This document shows, piece by piece, positions 48,593 through 61,353 of a stretch of DNA of 64,000 nt; position 1 is the stretch's first letter, and each line of letters begins with the position of its first letter. The position numbers were made by a program, and so were the translations under genes. This DNA comes from Mesocentrotus franciscanus. Lineage: Eukaryota > Echinodermata > Echinoidea > Camarodonta > Strongylocentrotidae. The stretch spans positions 37,412,912 to 37,476,911 of the forward strand of contig CP137669.1 in the NCBI GenBank assembly GCA_037976565.1. Direction: 5' to 3'. The notes under the pieces are model-generated. The model was not told the origin of the DNA and did no database searches. It worked only from the letters and a program-made list of their open reading frames with translations.

Positions 48593-48910
48593 AAGGCCCT
48601 TGACTGTAGATGCGAAGGTCGAAGGTTCAAATCCTGACATGGCACTAATATCCTTTGGCAAAATATTGACCTGCACTTGCTACTCTCCACCCAGGTGTTA
48701 AATGGGTACCCACCGTCATTGTTGGTCAAACAGTTTTGAGCGCCAAGTAACGCCTGGCTGAAATGATCCCCAGGGAGTGGAGATTGTGCACACAGTGTGT
48801 GCAGGCAGGTATTGAATCCAATGACTGGGATAATAGTATATCTGTAAAGCGCTTACAGACATCGTAGATGTATCAAGCGCTATATAAAAGTGGAATATTA
48901 TTATAATATT
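48593..48910 (+). repeat. tRNA-derived SINE, second diverged copy
   Basis: Same family and orientation as 47635-47994. The tRNA head is truncated (starts near the anticodon region) but keeps the B box GGTTCAAATCC. Shared blocks: GGCACTAATxTCCTTTGGCA, TCCACCCAGGTGTTAAATGG, CCCCAGGGAGTGGA, ATCTGTAAAGCGC and GCGCTATATAA. A TA microsatellite lies just upstream (48577-48590). Confidence 0.8.
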
Positions 48911-51480
48911 CATTTATTTATAGGCACGGTATACATACAACTGTATATTCATATATTCATTTTTAGACCATATCTTATATCAGACCATGCATGAAAAACA
49001 AGTGAGCCTGCTCTGCAAATTATAATGTCTCATTTTGACTATGCTAATTCACTACTGTATATAGAGCATCTCCTTAGGGTATAGAATCATGTGGCAAAGC
49101 TTATCATCATGGTCTGTTAGCACGATCATGTCATCCCTTTGCTGAGAGGATTGGATTGGCATCCAATTACTGAGTAAGCTACATAATGAGTTTAAGATCC
49201 AGACTCTTGTCATAACAAAGGTCCTGCCTATCTTCATTCTCTTATTTTACCATTTAATCTCTGTCTCCTGGTATTTGCTCTAGTACATGTATACAATAGT
49301 CTGTCTGCACCATATCCCTCCAGCATACACCACAGCTGGTGACAATGATTTCTCAACTCTGGAAAGCTTCCACAATTCATTGATGTAGATGATGCCATAC
49401 TTTCGTTGATCATGATTCAATGTAAATTGAAAGGATATGCTATTTATGGATGACACATGTAATATTTTCTTGTTCTGAGTATAATACACTACAATCTTTT
49501 GAAATACAGATAGATAATTATTGATTTTTTTTTTAAATCACTAAGTAGCATGTCACTTGATATTTCATTTATTCACACATTGACCTATTTTTCAGAATTC
49601 AGCCATTGTTTTCTTCTGAGTTAATTTTGTGCATAGTTAGTGACCAAATGAAGCATGCGAAATATTAGCAGCAGCCTGGCTAGTTCATGAATCCATAAAT
49701 ACATGAATGTTTTGATCTTTCTATGTTAGATATGAACACATCGATTCTCATGTGAGCAAAAACCTTTTGGCTGTGACTTCTATCTTGTATTCGTGATGAT
49801 TGTTATAGTACCCCATCTGTTGGTGAGGGAGTGCCATGCTCCTCCTCACATTATCACCAGGTAGACATGACTGTATTTGACCATCTGTATGCATGATAAC
49901 TCTGTACCATCTGCTGAGTACCAGAAGAGTACCAGAAGGTCTTAATGATGATGATCCACAGCACTTGTATGGCACCATTTATCTGTTTCAAACATTCAAA
50001 GGCACCTGCTTCTCCAGTAGGGGGTCTTGAAGTCATTTCATTTATTACTGAGTGAATGCCCTTCTGGCTCTCAACAGATGATCATAGAACTGTTGATATT
50101 TGTTGAAATTAACCCTCCATTATGTCATTATCAGAGAGATGGAGATTAAAAAAATATATATATTGTGTAACCTGTCATGTACCTTATTACCATTAAAAGT
50201 ATTAAGCACTATATGAATCCAGAATTCCAAAAGAATCCAAATACGCATTATCGATATCATTACTTACAAGGATAAGATGTGTGATGAAACGTGCTTCACT
50301 GACCACCTGTATAGAAAGTCCACCTGGCTATAAAGAGCACAATTTTCTTATTCCCTGTAGCATCATTTCCCAGTGAAACTATATTGTTTGAACCTGCACA
50401 TCAATTCCACCTGCTTATAAAGACCACTTTCTTGTTTCCTGCGGCGGGGTTTACAGTGTATACAGGTGTGACTGTACAATATCAAAGAAAGAGAATGCAT
50501 AAATTAGTGAAGATGAGTGATTGGAATACTGTTCCTTGACCTAATCGTCCAGAGTGTCTCTCAGTCATCGACACGTAGATCAATATTACCAGAGTGCTTT
50601 CCTAGCTTGTGCCTTCAACATTTAATTGTACCAGACTAGCTATAATTGCAAGAGGTCAGTTTTTGCTTCTGCATTGATCAAGTGAAAATCTGTAATATGT
50701 CGCATTATAGGCATGACCTAGGAAATTTCAAATGAGGGATAAAGAAAGATTTTATTGGATAGGATATGATAGACAGATATATTTTCTTCTTTTACAGTGG
50801 TGAAGTGGAATGAGAGCAAAAAAAGATAAAGATATAGATAATTAAATATGATAAAAAGGTAAGATGCTAATTACATGTATGTACGCTTGTTCTTTAGAAA
50901 GAGAAATTAAAACCAGAGGCTAGTTGTTTTTTAAAGTTTGTGTACCTCATTTGTAAAATAAAAAGATCGAGACGGGAGTTAGGAATGAGAAAAGAGACTA
51001 TTTGAGAAACAATCAAATTGAATCTCAGGTTAGGTGAAGAGATGAGGCTGTGATATTATGTAATGTGTCTGTTTATGAGCAGGAACCATGAACATTTGAG
51101 TGAAATTTGTAATTTTGTTTTCTGTTAAAAAGAAAAGGGACTAAGATAGAGGAGAAAAATAAGGAAATAGACTGAGAAATGACACGGATGAGTGAAAGGT
51201 CCATATACTTGTATAGCAATATTATATTGTGCTACACACGTACCGGTATGAGATCTATATGGTCTTGAGCAAGAAAAATGAAACTTTAAGAGCTGTTTGT
51301 AAAGTTTACCTTAGTAGAGAAGAAGCAATCCTAGGGAAGCAGTTTTCACAATGACTACCTACTTTATAGTTACAATATATACATTAGGATATGATAATTG
51401 TCCGCAAGTTAGAGATCTCTGCATCTCCTGTGACACGCCGAACCCTAAGTGAAGTTTTAGGGCAAGCAGGTCGTAAATCT
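48911..51480. other. Intronic; one half palindrome copy, otherwise no gene seen
   Basis: Contains a one-armed palindrome-family copy at 50045-50082 (GAATGCCCTTCTGGCTCTCA then ACAGATGAT). A related pair of sentences CCACCTGTATAGAAAG / CCACCTGCTTATAAAG occurs at about 50303 and 50408. No exon was recognised. Confidence 0.5.
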
Positions 51481-51825
51481 CTAATCATTTTCAAGTCTAG
51501 AGCTCGTCCTCTTCGAGTATGGCTTAAAGACATCGGTGTCATTTAGTGAGCGGTTGTGTACACCCTCCAAAACGTATTGCTCTATGGTATCCTTAATGAT
51601 GAGACAGGAGGATGAAGACCTTACCTCCAGAAACCGAATGACGACAGCCGATCCATACTCCAAATCTCTGTTGCCATGGCTGCGTAGCAGAGATCTTCCC
51701 TCATCAGGTCCTAAATCTGCAATTTGTTTTCTTTCCCCTCTCTTTGGGTTCGTAGCTTCTTTGTAACCTGAATGGGGGAAGGTAACCTTTTTTTCTTTCT
51801 GTGTCTGCGACTCTGCGTCATGCAC
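51481..51825 (-). CDS. Unassigned 114-codon ORF
   Basis: The longest ORF in the window that is not simple repeat or transposon. It starts MHDAESQTQKEKKVTFPHSG and ends SKRTSSRLEND. It is polar and charged, with no hydrophobic segment and no motif I recognise. It lies in a moderately higher-GC patch (51420-51900), which makes long ORFs more likely by chance. No splice or promoter context supports it, and a + strand ORF of 76 codons overlaps it. I treat it as a weak candidate only. Confidence 0.15.
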   Translation of the reverse strand: MHDAESQTQKEKKVTFPHSGYKEATNPKRGERKQIADLGPDEGRSLLRSHGNRDLEYGSAVVIRFLEVRSSSSCLIIKDTIEQYVLEGVHNRSLNDTDVFKPYSKRTSSRLEND

Positions 51826-53328
51826 ACCCTCTCAAGTGGCGATCAAAGAAACGGTAGTTTACTTCAAGAGGATGAAGCTCTCTCGTCATTACCTTTTGAT
51901 TTACTGCTGTGTTCTGCAGCCTCTTATGCCCACATCATTCATAGCAGGGCTACATACAGTAAGGCTACATACAGTTAACAATTGAATTATCCATAACGCT
52001 TGTAAATTTTATGTTCTTTGTGTTTTCGTAACTCAAGAATGAAAGGTGGACTGGTTGAATACTTTTAGATGTAAGCTTTAATAGCCACCTTCTCAAGAAA
52101 CAGAAATTGGGACAAATCAATTTTTCACATACTTAAAAAATTACAAAAGTTGGTAGGGGTATGAATAATTTAATTGTTTACTATACATGAAAATCATACT
52201 TGTTTTGTTACCTGGGTTAAATATGTGTGCAAAAAGATTGATCCTACCTTTTGGCGGGAGTATGGGGTTGAATGTTTTAACAATAGGAAAAAGTGTTACA
52301 TTAATGTAAATTTTTGGTTGAAGGCCCTTGTGTCACTCCTGCTTGAATTTAGAGGTTAATGGTCAACAAAAAGGGTTTTCTTTTGAGGTATGCTATTTTA
52401 GGCTTTTTAAAAGGGTTTGCAGTATCCTCTCGGGTCATTCATCTCCTTTATTCCAAGGAATCTATTATCTTTCTTGTTTTTCTACAATTTGTTTCACTTT
52501 GAAGTACATGGTTTCTTGAAGCATGCATCATCAAGATCAACATCAGTGTCTCTTTTTACTCTCTTGTACCAGCCAGAGTGCCTCTTGTAAGTTGCCAATT
52601 TCCTCCACCCCACTGACATATTCTCAACGTGTGCATGAATGATGCGGAAACCCTTTTCTGCGCTTCTGATCTTTCACCGACGGGTTTTCTTACATTTCAG
52701 AGCTTTCAAGCAGAGCAGGATGCCTCCAAATCCCCATGACTTGTGGAGTTTAACCTTTCACTCAACGAGATTGCAACATGTATCATTCACTTTCTCCATC
52801 TCACCTTATACACTCACTCATCTTCATTTCCTCTAACATTCTCATCGTATCCTCTGCCTGCCTGCCCCTTTGGTTGTGAGGGCATCCCGATATGTCCCGA
52901 CAGAGGAGAACTATACCCCTAGATTTAAACCTTTTTTCCTTACAATCCTGAGAGTTTGTCATCTACCAAGAGTCAAAATGGAGTTTACTAGGAAAAGTTC
53001 ACTTAGAGAATTTGAGACACATTCTTCTGGCCCTTAGCAGACTTTAAGACTTCTTGGTTTCAAAGCATGTTTTTTTGTCTTTTCCCTACTTCTACATATC
53101 ATCTGCCGGGGTAGAGCCAAGTAATGTCTTTTCTTAAAATTAAGAGCTAAAAGGTCATTGTGAGGTCTATGTGAAATCCTATCTCGGACAGTATCATCAG
53201 TTCTCTAGAAAACATCCTCCAAAAGAAGTGATGAAACTTTGTGTGACGCATTAATAGTCCCTAATCATATACAAACAAGTTGTTTTGAGAAAGCAAAAAC
53301 AATAAACCGAGTTGAGATGAACATATAT
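51826..53328. other. Intronic, no gene seen
   Basis: Unique-looking sequence. A very degenerate palindrome-family-like pair (AGAGTCAAAATGGAG ... TTCTTCTGGCCCTTAGCAGAC) spans about 52967-53043. Nothing else was recognised. Confidence 0.45.
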
Positions 53329-53405
53329 CCTGCTCAGCGCCAGAAGGGCAGTATTACTCTAAGTAAAATGATAAGTAAACTCCCTTCTGGCTCTCAACAG
53401 ACGAT
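53329..53405. repeat. Palindrome-family copy, ~77 bp
   Basis: CCTGCTCAGCGCCAGAAGGG at the left; CTCCCTTCTGGCTCTCAACA then GACGAT at the right. The right arm keeps the family consensus better than the left. Confidence 0.7.
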
Positions 53406-54219
53406 TTGATCTATGCACATCCCCTAGGAGCTGTTTGTTTTCAGCCTATCCCTAGCTATGGACTCATCACCATATTTTGGTGATCACTCTCCTTCAAGTA
53501 GTCATAAAGCATTCAACATCTCTCACGTGTCAAGTGTTTGCGACATCTCGCGTGACGTGATCTCCTCTTGCTATTCACCCCAAAAAACACAAAGTTCACT
53601 CACTTTGGTAATTTTCCATTTTTTTATAGCAATGAAAAATACCTTAATTTGATAACGCTTTCCTTTTGAATATCGTCTGTACTTGAGGCAGCTGTGACGG
53701 ACCTTAATAATCTTATTTGTCGGTGCCCTTTTTACGTCATGACATAATTATACTTCATCTTCTCCAGACTCCGGGTGATTGTTTTTTAGTCATCGCAGAC
53801 TCCCAGATGTGATTGAGACTGTTTCCTATTAATGATACATCCAGTTAACTCCTGATACATAACCTGGCAAATATTTATCACTCTTTTTCAAAAGTGTTTT
53901 TCTGAACAACTGAAAAACAGATTTTCCAGCGTGTTTATTAAGAAAACAGTGGTAATATGTTAGTAAGTTTTTAATACAGTAGGTGGTTTTTAAATCATTA
54001 ATTGAAAAGCGGAGACATCTCTGTAGTGGTTCAGTGATTCAACATGAATAATTCAAAATTGATAAAACAAACATTTAGATATTTAAAAAACAAACTAAAA
54101 TATAACTTTCTGTGTAACCTCAAATTTAATAATACTTCTTGAGCTCTAGCCTTTTATATGTACTAGGGTTTTAGTAATATAGTTAAAAATTTGTGAATGA
54201 TATATCTGAAATATTAGAT
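53406..54219. other. Intronic, no gene seen
   Basis: AT-rich unique sequence; nothing recognised. Confidence 0.5.
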
Positions 54220-54223
54220 TTAA

Positions 54224-54993
54224 AGTCCCAGTACACTCCAAAAATAACTTACTTTCAATAGAACCAGAAAAATCAGACAAACCAATCAAAAAAAGTTTGA
54301 GCAAAAGCGGATAACTAATAAGAAAGTTAAAAAATTTTAATGACATGAAAAACTTTGAAAATCACTACACAAATTGGCAACTCACTCATGAGTCTGTGAC
54401 GTATGGTCCTCGCTATCCACTAATTATTTTCTTTATATTGATAATATAAATTTCCTATTTTCACCCTAAGAATCTTATTTCTTCACATCAGCATCTAAGT
54501 TAGATTGTTTGTAATATGTTTTTGTGTGGATGCACAAATAAAGAGTAATTTTTGTCCAGTTAAATCATGAAAAATTGAAGTTTCATAAACTATTTATATA
54601 AAAATCAATAATTATGGAATACAATATTCAGAAAATAGTATCAATTCTTCAAAATTCATAAAAGTTTTTGGGAAATGTCATGCACGCAATATGATACAAA
54701 TCATATAACCTGGGCAAAGGCATGGGGAAATCAAGTTTTGGGGGATAAAAAGGGAAATTAATCAGATTAAACTATATAAAGCAATTGATAAGTTGTGAGG
54801 ACATGACGTTACAAACAGATAACCATTTGGCAATTTGTGTTGTGATTCTCATTGTTCCATAGTTTTACATACTTTTTCAAAAATTCATAACTTTCTTATT
54901 AGTAATCCGATTTTGCTCAAACTTTTTTTGATTGGTTTGTCCGATTTTTCTGCTTTTATTGAAAGTAAGTTATTTTTGGAGTGGACTTGCCCT
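54224..54993. mobile_element. 770 bp TTAA-flanked element (Kolobok-like ends)
   Basis: The ends are AGTCCCAGTACACTCCAAAA and, inverted at the right, AGGGCAAGTCCACTCCAAAA, followed inward by ATAACTTACTTTC in both. TTAA lies at 54220-54223 and 54994-54997. The inverted arms extend about 120 bp (AAACCAATCAAAAAAAGTTT against its complement). No ORF with transposase motifs. Confidence 0.75.
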
Positions 54994-55127
54994 TTAAGGG
55001 AAAATGTTCTCATTGCACATTACTGATGATCGATTTATGATGGAAGAGGACTATTTTACAAATGATTTATTTCAAAACCTGTACATATGTTTTCATTCTG
55101 AGAGAGAATGAAATAGACACAAGATGA

Positions 55128-55169
55128 TAAGGGAGAGAGAGTAAGTACAATTGGATAAAATGATAAGAT

Positions 55170-55209
<40 letters not shown>

Positions 55210-55431
55210 GAGGGGAGATAGAAATATTGGTATAGAAATAGAAAGGCAGCTGGAGATGAAGACAAAGAGAGGGGATGGGACAGAGCAATGAAGAGAGAAA
55301 GAAAAATAAGCTGATTTAAAGGGAAAGAGGGGCAAAGATAGAGAAGGGAACACAGAGGGACAGAGATAGACAGGAACGCGAGAGAGAAAGAGAGAGAGAA
55401 AGTATGTGTGTGTGTGTGTGTGTGTATGTTA
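55128..55431. repeat. GA-rich purine tract ending in (GT)n
   Basis: GA-dominated purine sequence on the + strand with a (GA)n core at about 55177-55205 and a (TG)n run at 55405-55428. Overlapping minus-strand ORFs (73-129 codons, Ser/Leu-rich) are repeat translations. Confidence 0.85.
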
Positions 55432-56576
55432 GCAAAAAAAAACACCTAAAAACCTGGAAGAAGATATATCAAGAGGGAGGCATTGATGACACAACATGGC
55501 ACTTAAAATCATTTATCTTGCAATGTGTATGCTGTTTATAGTGAAAGACGAGGCATGGTAAGCATTGAGTGAACTGTCATATAAACATGATGGTTTATCT
55601 GTACCGGTAATGTACAACAGAAAATGTGTATTGGTAGAAGGGGATTTCATTTGTGAAAGTACAGCATTAGCATTTATTGAATGGCAGTGAAGCTGTAAGG
55701 AAGAGATTATCTTGAAGAGTTTGGATGTTGAAGAAATATTACATAATGGAACATTGTGTGAAGATAAACGCGCAGTGACATACTACTGACATACAGTGGA
55801 AGCGGTGTATGTACTCTGGAGGATGACTGTTGTTTAAAAAAAATATTGATTTAGAGTGGAAGTGCTCTGTTGTAATCCATTTCCATATATTCACATGGCA
55901 TTTCAACTTTATTTCTGGGTGGAGTTCTTTGCCAACACACTGTATAGTCTTCAGACTGTTCCATAGTTACCCTGTGAGCTTATCCAATCAATGCCCTTAC
56001 AGCAATGCCAAGCATTAATATTTTTGTTATAGAACAGTTGGGAAGCCCTACAACTGCAATGGATTAAAAGCAATATTTAGCTATGTTTGCATCCCCTCAT
56101 TATTTTAATCTTCGACTACAACTTGGGGAATTGTGTAGAAATTTAAAAAAATGATTTAACCCTAGAATGATTTTGTGCAATTAAATCACAAACATGGACT
56201 TCCATTAATGCCAATGGGACAATATATGATATATTCGTGTTGAATAACTTTTTTCTTTGTTCTAAAAAAACAAAAAGATAGAGACCCCAACATGTCCTCA
56301 CAACCTCACAGAATTACTTGCAATAAATCCTTTTTGTCATATTTTAAGTCCCTTCAAATTCATTTTAAAAAGAAAGCAATCATTTGAGAAAAAAAAGAAA
56401 AATGCCTTTTCTTAGAAAATGGGTTCATGATAGCAAGGACTTCTGATGTAACACTCACAAAAAGTGAATACAAAGAATTGGCCCCCTGAGAACAAAGTGG
56501 CTACATTTGACCTACATTATGGCAGAAACAGCAAAACAAATGTGTTGTTTTAAGAATATTATTTTAAGCTTGATCT
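55432..56576. other. Intronic, no gene seen
   Basis: AT-rich unique sequence; nothing recognised. Confidence 0.5.
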
Positions 56577-56636
56577 CTATCTCTCTCTCTCTCTCTCTGT
56601 CTCTCTTTCTCTCTCTCTCTTTCTCTCTCTTCTCAA
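56577..56636. repeat. (CT)n microsatellite
   Basis: CT dinucleotides with TTT and GT interruptions. Confidence 0.9.
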
Positions 56637-56845
56637 AATTAATGCTTGGGATTACATCAGGGTTTATTTTTCTTTCACTCTTATTCCTCTAGAGGGACCA
56701 TGGAGTTATTCAAAGCATTGTCACTAGTTTTGTATGTAGTATCAGCAATTTATTGGTTGGGCTGGATACAGATTATCCATTGCTGAGAGACAGAATTTGG
56801 ACTATAAGTTAATCATTAGATATATGTTTTTAATTTATTACTTAA

Positions 56846-57776
56846 AGTGCGGGTTCAAAGAAAATCACAAATATTGCAAATAACATATTACTAGAAACTG
56901 GTAAGCTAACAGATGGCCATCGTACAAGTTCTAGGTCAACTACATATCGGGTGATTTATAAAAATACAAATAAAACGACCTCCATAGCATCTGGGATATG
57001 CGAGAGATTCGCCAGAAAAATAACGATGTTTTAATGCCGTCACAATATGAACCAATCCTGCCCAAGCAGACGACATCCCATAAAGAATGAACATAATTGC
57101 AATGCTATTATTTCTCAAATTATAATGAGTTTAGTGTATATAAATGTGATGGAAATGTACACTATTCAAAAAGGGATATAAAACCGATTCTGATAACTAA
57201 ATTCTTTTGTTTGTAAATACACAGGATAGGGGTTAATGATCAATCAAAGAAACCACACTTTCAAATTTAAACCCCCTGGAATGATAGCATGGACGCATTT
57301 GTTCCCTCTTGAAACGCCGAACATACCGCGGTGTATGCAGCTGAAAATACAATGGCGTCTTATTTTGTTTACAAGCGACGGATTCCTTTATTTTTTTATC
57401 GCTGCATTTTTCATCAAAATAATACCATGCGCGGGGTTTAGAGTGAGGCAATAGATTAAACATTTAGCCTGACGGTAGTGAATTAAGAGAAATAACTGAA
57501 GAGAAGATGACGAAACAGGCACTGAAAATGTGTGAGATGTCATGGGACATCGTCTGCTTGTGCAAATCATGTTCAATATGTGACGTCACACATTTCAGTA
57601 GCGATCGGAGAGCATTTCAGGTGCTATGCCGGGCTATAGTTAAGCGTTTTGTAATTCATAATAATCATTACTTCGAATGTTTCCGAGCATTGAATTTTGA
57701 TAACCTTGTCAAATCAAAGTGTCACTTTTGCAATAATGACGATAAAGTTAGTTTTTTAAATCAATGAACCTTCTCT
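56846..57776. mobile_element. 931 bp TTAA-flanked element (Kolobok-like ends)
   Basis: Left end AGTGCGGGTTCAAAGAAAAT; right end, inverted, AGAGAAGGTTCATTGATTTA; TTAA at 56842-56845 and 57777-57780. The right terminus shares the block AGGTTCATTGATTT with the element at 34362-35598, so the two are probably one family. The terminal repeats of this copy are more diverged. A + strand ORF at 57507-57767 (86 codons, several Cys/His pairs such as CKSC, CHFC) lies against the right end, but its spacing matches no zinc-binding fold that I can name. Confidence 0.6.
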
Positions 57777-57780
57777 TTAA

Positions 57781-59752
57781 GATTACAAGGAAAATGTGCA
57801 AAATGAATACAGGTTGAAATACTAGAAATTAGTAGAAAAGTTTGAGTATTATTGAATTTGGCCATGATTTGATTGTAAATCTAAAGTCAACATTATGTTT
57901 CCAACCTTTTGGGAATATTTACTTCTCTAGAATGTAGTTGGGATAATTTAGTGGAATGTGTTTAGATATGGTTAAATTTAATTTTTATGATATATTTTGA
58001 CAAAGAAGGGTTGTTCTGATACTAAATTATTAACCTCTATTCATAGGTTAGAGAAGAAAAAATGGGCCTATTCCTAAAGTTTACTGTATTTTCTGTTGGC
58101 ATGATTGATAAATTGTCCACCATCCCTTGTTTGCCCTCACTTGAAACATGTAACCTTTAAGAAAATTTCAGTGTTATTCACATGAATTCATGAATAAATT
58201 TATGTGCCTTTTGATAGTGACCTTTTGATAGTGAAACAAACATTGTCAAAGAGTTCACTACGCATGCACTCTCACATTCTTACTAAAACAAGGATGCATG
58301 TGCCATTATGGTAAAATATTCACACAAGGTTGGCAACATAATATTGACATTAGAATCACAATCAAATCACAGCAAAATTTAATAAAGTTCAGACTTTTCT
58401 AGTATTCCTAGCTTTGCGGTGACTCATTCAGTCAAGCATAGTAAATGTGTTGTAATACATGGCAGGTTATGGAATACCCCTCTCTTTTTCTCTTTTTTTG
58501 CATCGGCCCTTCTGGCTCCTGTGTGTTTGACTAAGGAGACTTACGATGTGTTTGTAATGCAAGCTCTGGCATCTCTATTTGAGCTATCACTCGAAGACTA
58601 ACCAAAATATAGAGGCAGAGTTCAATGTAGGGACATCCCTCATAATGTGGAAGCAAAGGAGTTGGTGGCTCGGAGAAAGAAATGAATCGAGGATAAAGAT
58701 CTCGCATTACAAGTAGCAGGATGTAAACTTGCTCCATTTTCAGATATTTGAAATGGGGTGGGAGTGGGAAAAATCGAGAAAGAGAGAGTGAGAGAGCGAA
58801 AGGTAAAGAGACAGGAAGAGAGTGAGCTAGTAACGCATCCCCCCTGGCCGTGTTCTTTTTTAGATAAACACGCTAGTTACGGAGTGCAGCACCTCACTGT
58901 GTTGACGTGATTATTGTGAGACGCAGCTTGCATCCAAGCTCATCTGGCTGCACGCAGCTCTCCAAAGATTTTTTCCCCTTGTCTGCAAATGGAGAAAATT
59001 CTAAGTTTGCATGTTAATGTGAAGCCATATAAGTGGGATTTGATAGAGAAAAAGCTGTTGTTATGTCGACTGGAAGGGCTTAGTCGGTGGACGTGGATGC
59101 GCTGCAGCAGCGCATGTGTGGGATAAAGAAGACGAGTGGGCTACAGCCTACATCATTTCTTTGGATGTATCCTAGGAAGGTTTTCTACTCTGGCCTTAAT
59201 TATTTGTTACAAAGGTCACTCTCAGAAAAACAGTGGAACACAGAAGAAGGAACACAGTTGAGAGTGAGCAACCATCAAATTTCACCAAACTCTGGTGGAC
59301 GGAGGGAGAGAAGTTAACTCTCTTGTTTACATGTAGTTCAACTTGTCAATGAGCTTTCAGTGCCTTCTTTTTCCAGTGCTCAGACATTTTACTAGCTGCA
59401 TCTTGGTTATGGGGATGCGGGCGGGCCACCTTTCTCCTCCCTAGATGACACTGTTGCTTAGCGATTGAGATGCTAATGCTGATGCTCTGCTAGCACCATC
59501 ATCATTGCTCGGGGAGGAATGGCAACTGATTTGGCATTCGACCTCACTTTTTACGAGAGGCGACGGGAACACAGGTCACCTTCTTTGCCCGTGATACGCA
59601 GTGACCTAACGGTGGAAGCATGCCTTATGCGAAAGTACTCACGGGGTGTAAGTAATACAGGCTAGTCTTTAATGATCCAATTCTTGAAGGATTGAAGCAA
59701 ACAACATCCTAGTCTATTTGCCAATCTTGCATGCAGCTGTCTCTCATACTGT
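57781..59752. other. Intronic, no gene seen
   Basis: AT-rich to about 58750, then a GA patch (58776-58825), then a higher-GC unique interval (58840-59660) with GCTGCAGCAGC and CTAATGCTGATGCTCTGCTA motifs. The ORF at 59087-59317 has no recognisable domain. The higher-GC interval might be regulatory, but nothing specific can be shown. Confidence 0.45.
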
Positions 59753-59820
59753 GTGTTCAGAGCCAGAAGGGCATTAATGCTGTGTTAAAGTATATGAGTT
59801 AATGCCCTTCTGGCTCCAAT
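59753..59820. repeat. Palindrome-family copy, ~68 bp
   Basis: CAGAGCCAGAAGGGCATTAA, a loop of about 20 bp, then TTAATGCCCTTCTGGCTCC. The arms pair without mismatch over the GAGCCAGAAGGGCATTAA core. A T run follows directly. Confidence 0.85.
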
Positions 59821-59834
59821 TTTTTTTTTTTTTT

Positions 59835-60960
59835 GGGAGATTGACAAGAATTGTTAGTAAAACAATTTTCAAAATGTTCTGTGGAAAATTGACTATAATT
59901 ATATTTGGTAATTAATAATAGTCATAATGACATTGCCTTTGTATAGAAATATCAGTATTGTTTAGGAACATGGACTTTAATATTAAAATCTTTCTAAGAT
60001 GAGGAAGAAACATGGATATTCAAAGGTTTTCCAACAAATTTGAAACTATTTAATCAATTTTATGTATTGATCTAGCAAGACAATTGAAACTTTATTATTT
60101 TTCTTTATTGAAATTCAGGGATCATTAACAAATCTAGGAATTGTTTCTTTTGTGATATTACATGTGAATAGGTCATTACTTATTTTTGTAAGGATTCAAT
60201 TTGTATTGTATTCACCTTTTTTTTCAAGAGCAGTTCGTTCCAAAAATAACACAATGAATTAAATTGTGATACATGCATACAACTTGAGTATGCATATATG
60301 TAATTTAATCTTTTTAAGGCTCCGTTTCATTACACTCAGTTTGCATGGAATACCTTTTCAGGGCAATCTTCTTCCCACCTTGCATTTAAATGTCTTTCCC
60401 CTATCTATACAACTAGCCCGGCGTGTCCCCAAAGGCCCAGCTGTTTCCTTTGAATGCGTGCAGCGCACACTTGCATTGCAGATCTAATTACAGCACTGAT
60501 AACTGTCAGATAGTTCATCAATTAAATACCGCCGAGCAGGTCCTTCGAGGCTGCTCCTCATCCCGAGTGTCCGGCCTTAGCAAGGAGTAGACACTCCTAA
60601 GTGCTGATTTTGGAAGAGGCATTTGAGTATTTCTCATGCAACCAGAACAGTTTCTCTTTTTAGAATATATTTGAAGATTAGGAATGTTCTATGGAGTGAT
60701 GATTCTGCATGTTGCAGTGAGTAATGTTGTATGTGCTCCTTTCCACCCACGGAGAGAATAAGTAGGCAACTGAATCCTTGATTGAAGTCCCTCATCTAGA
60801 ATACATGTATATTTAAATGTAAGGAAAGCATTTTGATAAATCTCAATGAATAATGCACTTGCACGAAAGCTTGGTTTATTAAAGCACGGCACAGATAATG
60901 GTTCATTTAATTCTTGATTTACACACAGACAAGTAGAGATGAACAGTGAAGGATAATGTG
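59835..60960. other. Intronic, no gene seen
   Basis: AT-rich to 60400, then a unique higher-GC interval (about 60410-60620) containing AATTAAATACCGCCGAGCAG and similar sequence. No exon was recognised. Confidence 0.45.
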
Positions 60961-60980
60961 ATATGGAGAGAGAACGAGAG

Positions 60981-61019
<39 letters not shown>

Positions 61020-61303
61020 GTGGGGTGGGCAGACAAGACAGATATTGAAAATGGATGAAGAAACAAATTATGAAAGATAGAGAGACAATAATGAGAAATG
61101 AAAACACACAGAGATAGACATAGGCACAGTCATACGTACAGAGCATAACTTATGTTGGTAGAGAGAGAGAGAGAGAGAGGACAGATGGATAGATCAAAAT
61201 AATGAGAGAGGGAATATGAGAGACAAATTATGAGAAATAGAGAGATGTACTGAGAGATGAGAGAGAGAGAGAGAGAGGGGAGCCAGAGCCATGAGACAGA
61301 GGT

Positions 61304-61353
<50 letters not shown>

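Noticed and set aside
55056..55445. 129-codon minus-strand ORF
   Set aside because: GA-tract and GT-repeat translation.
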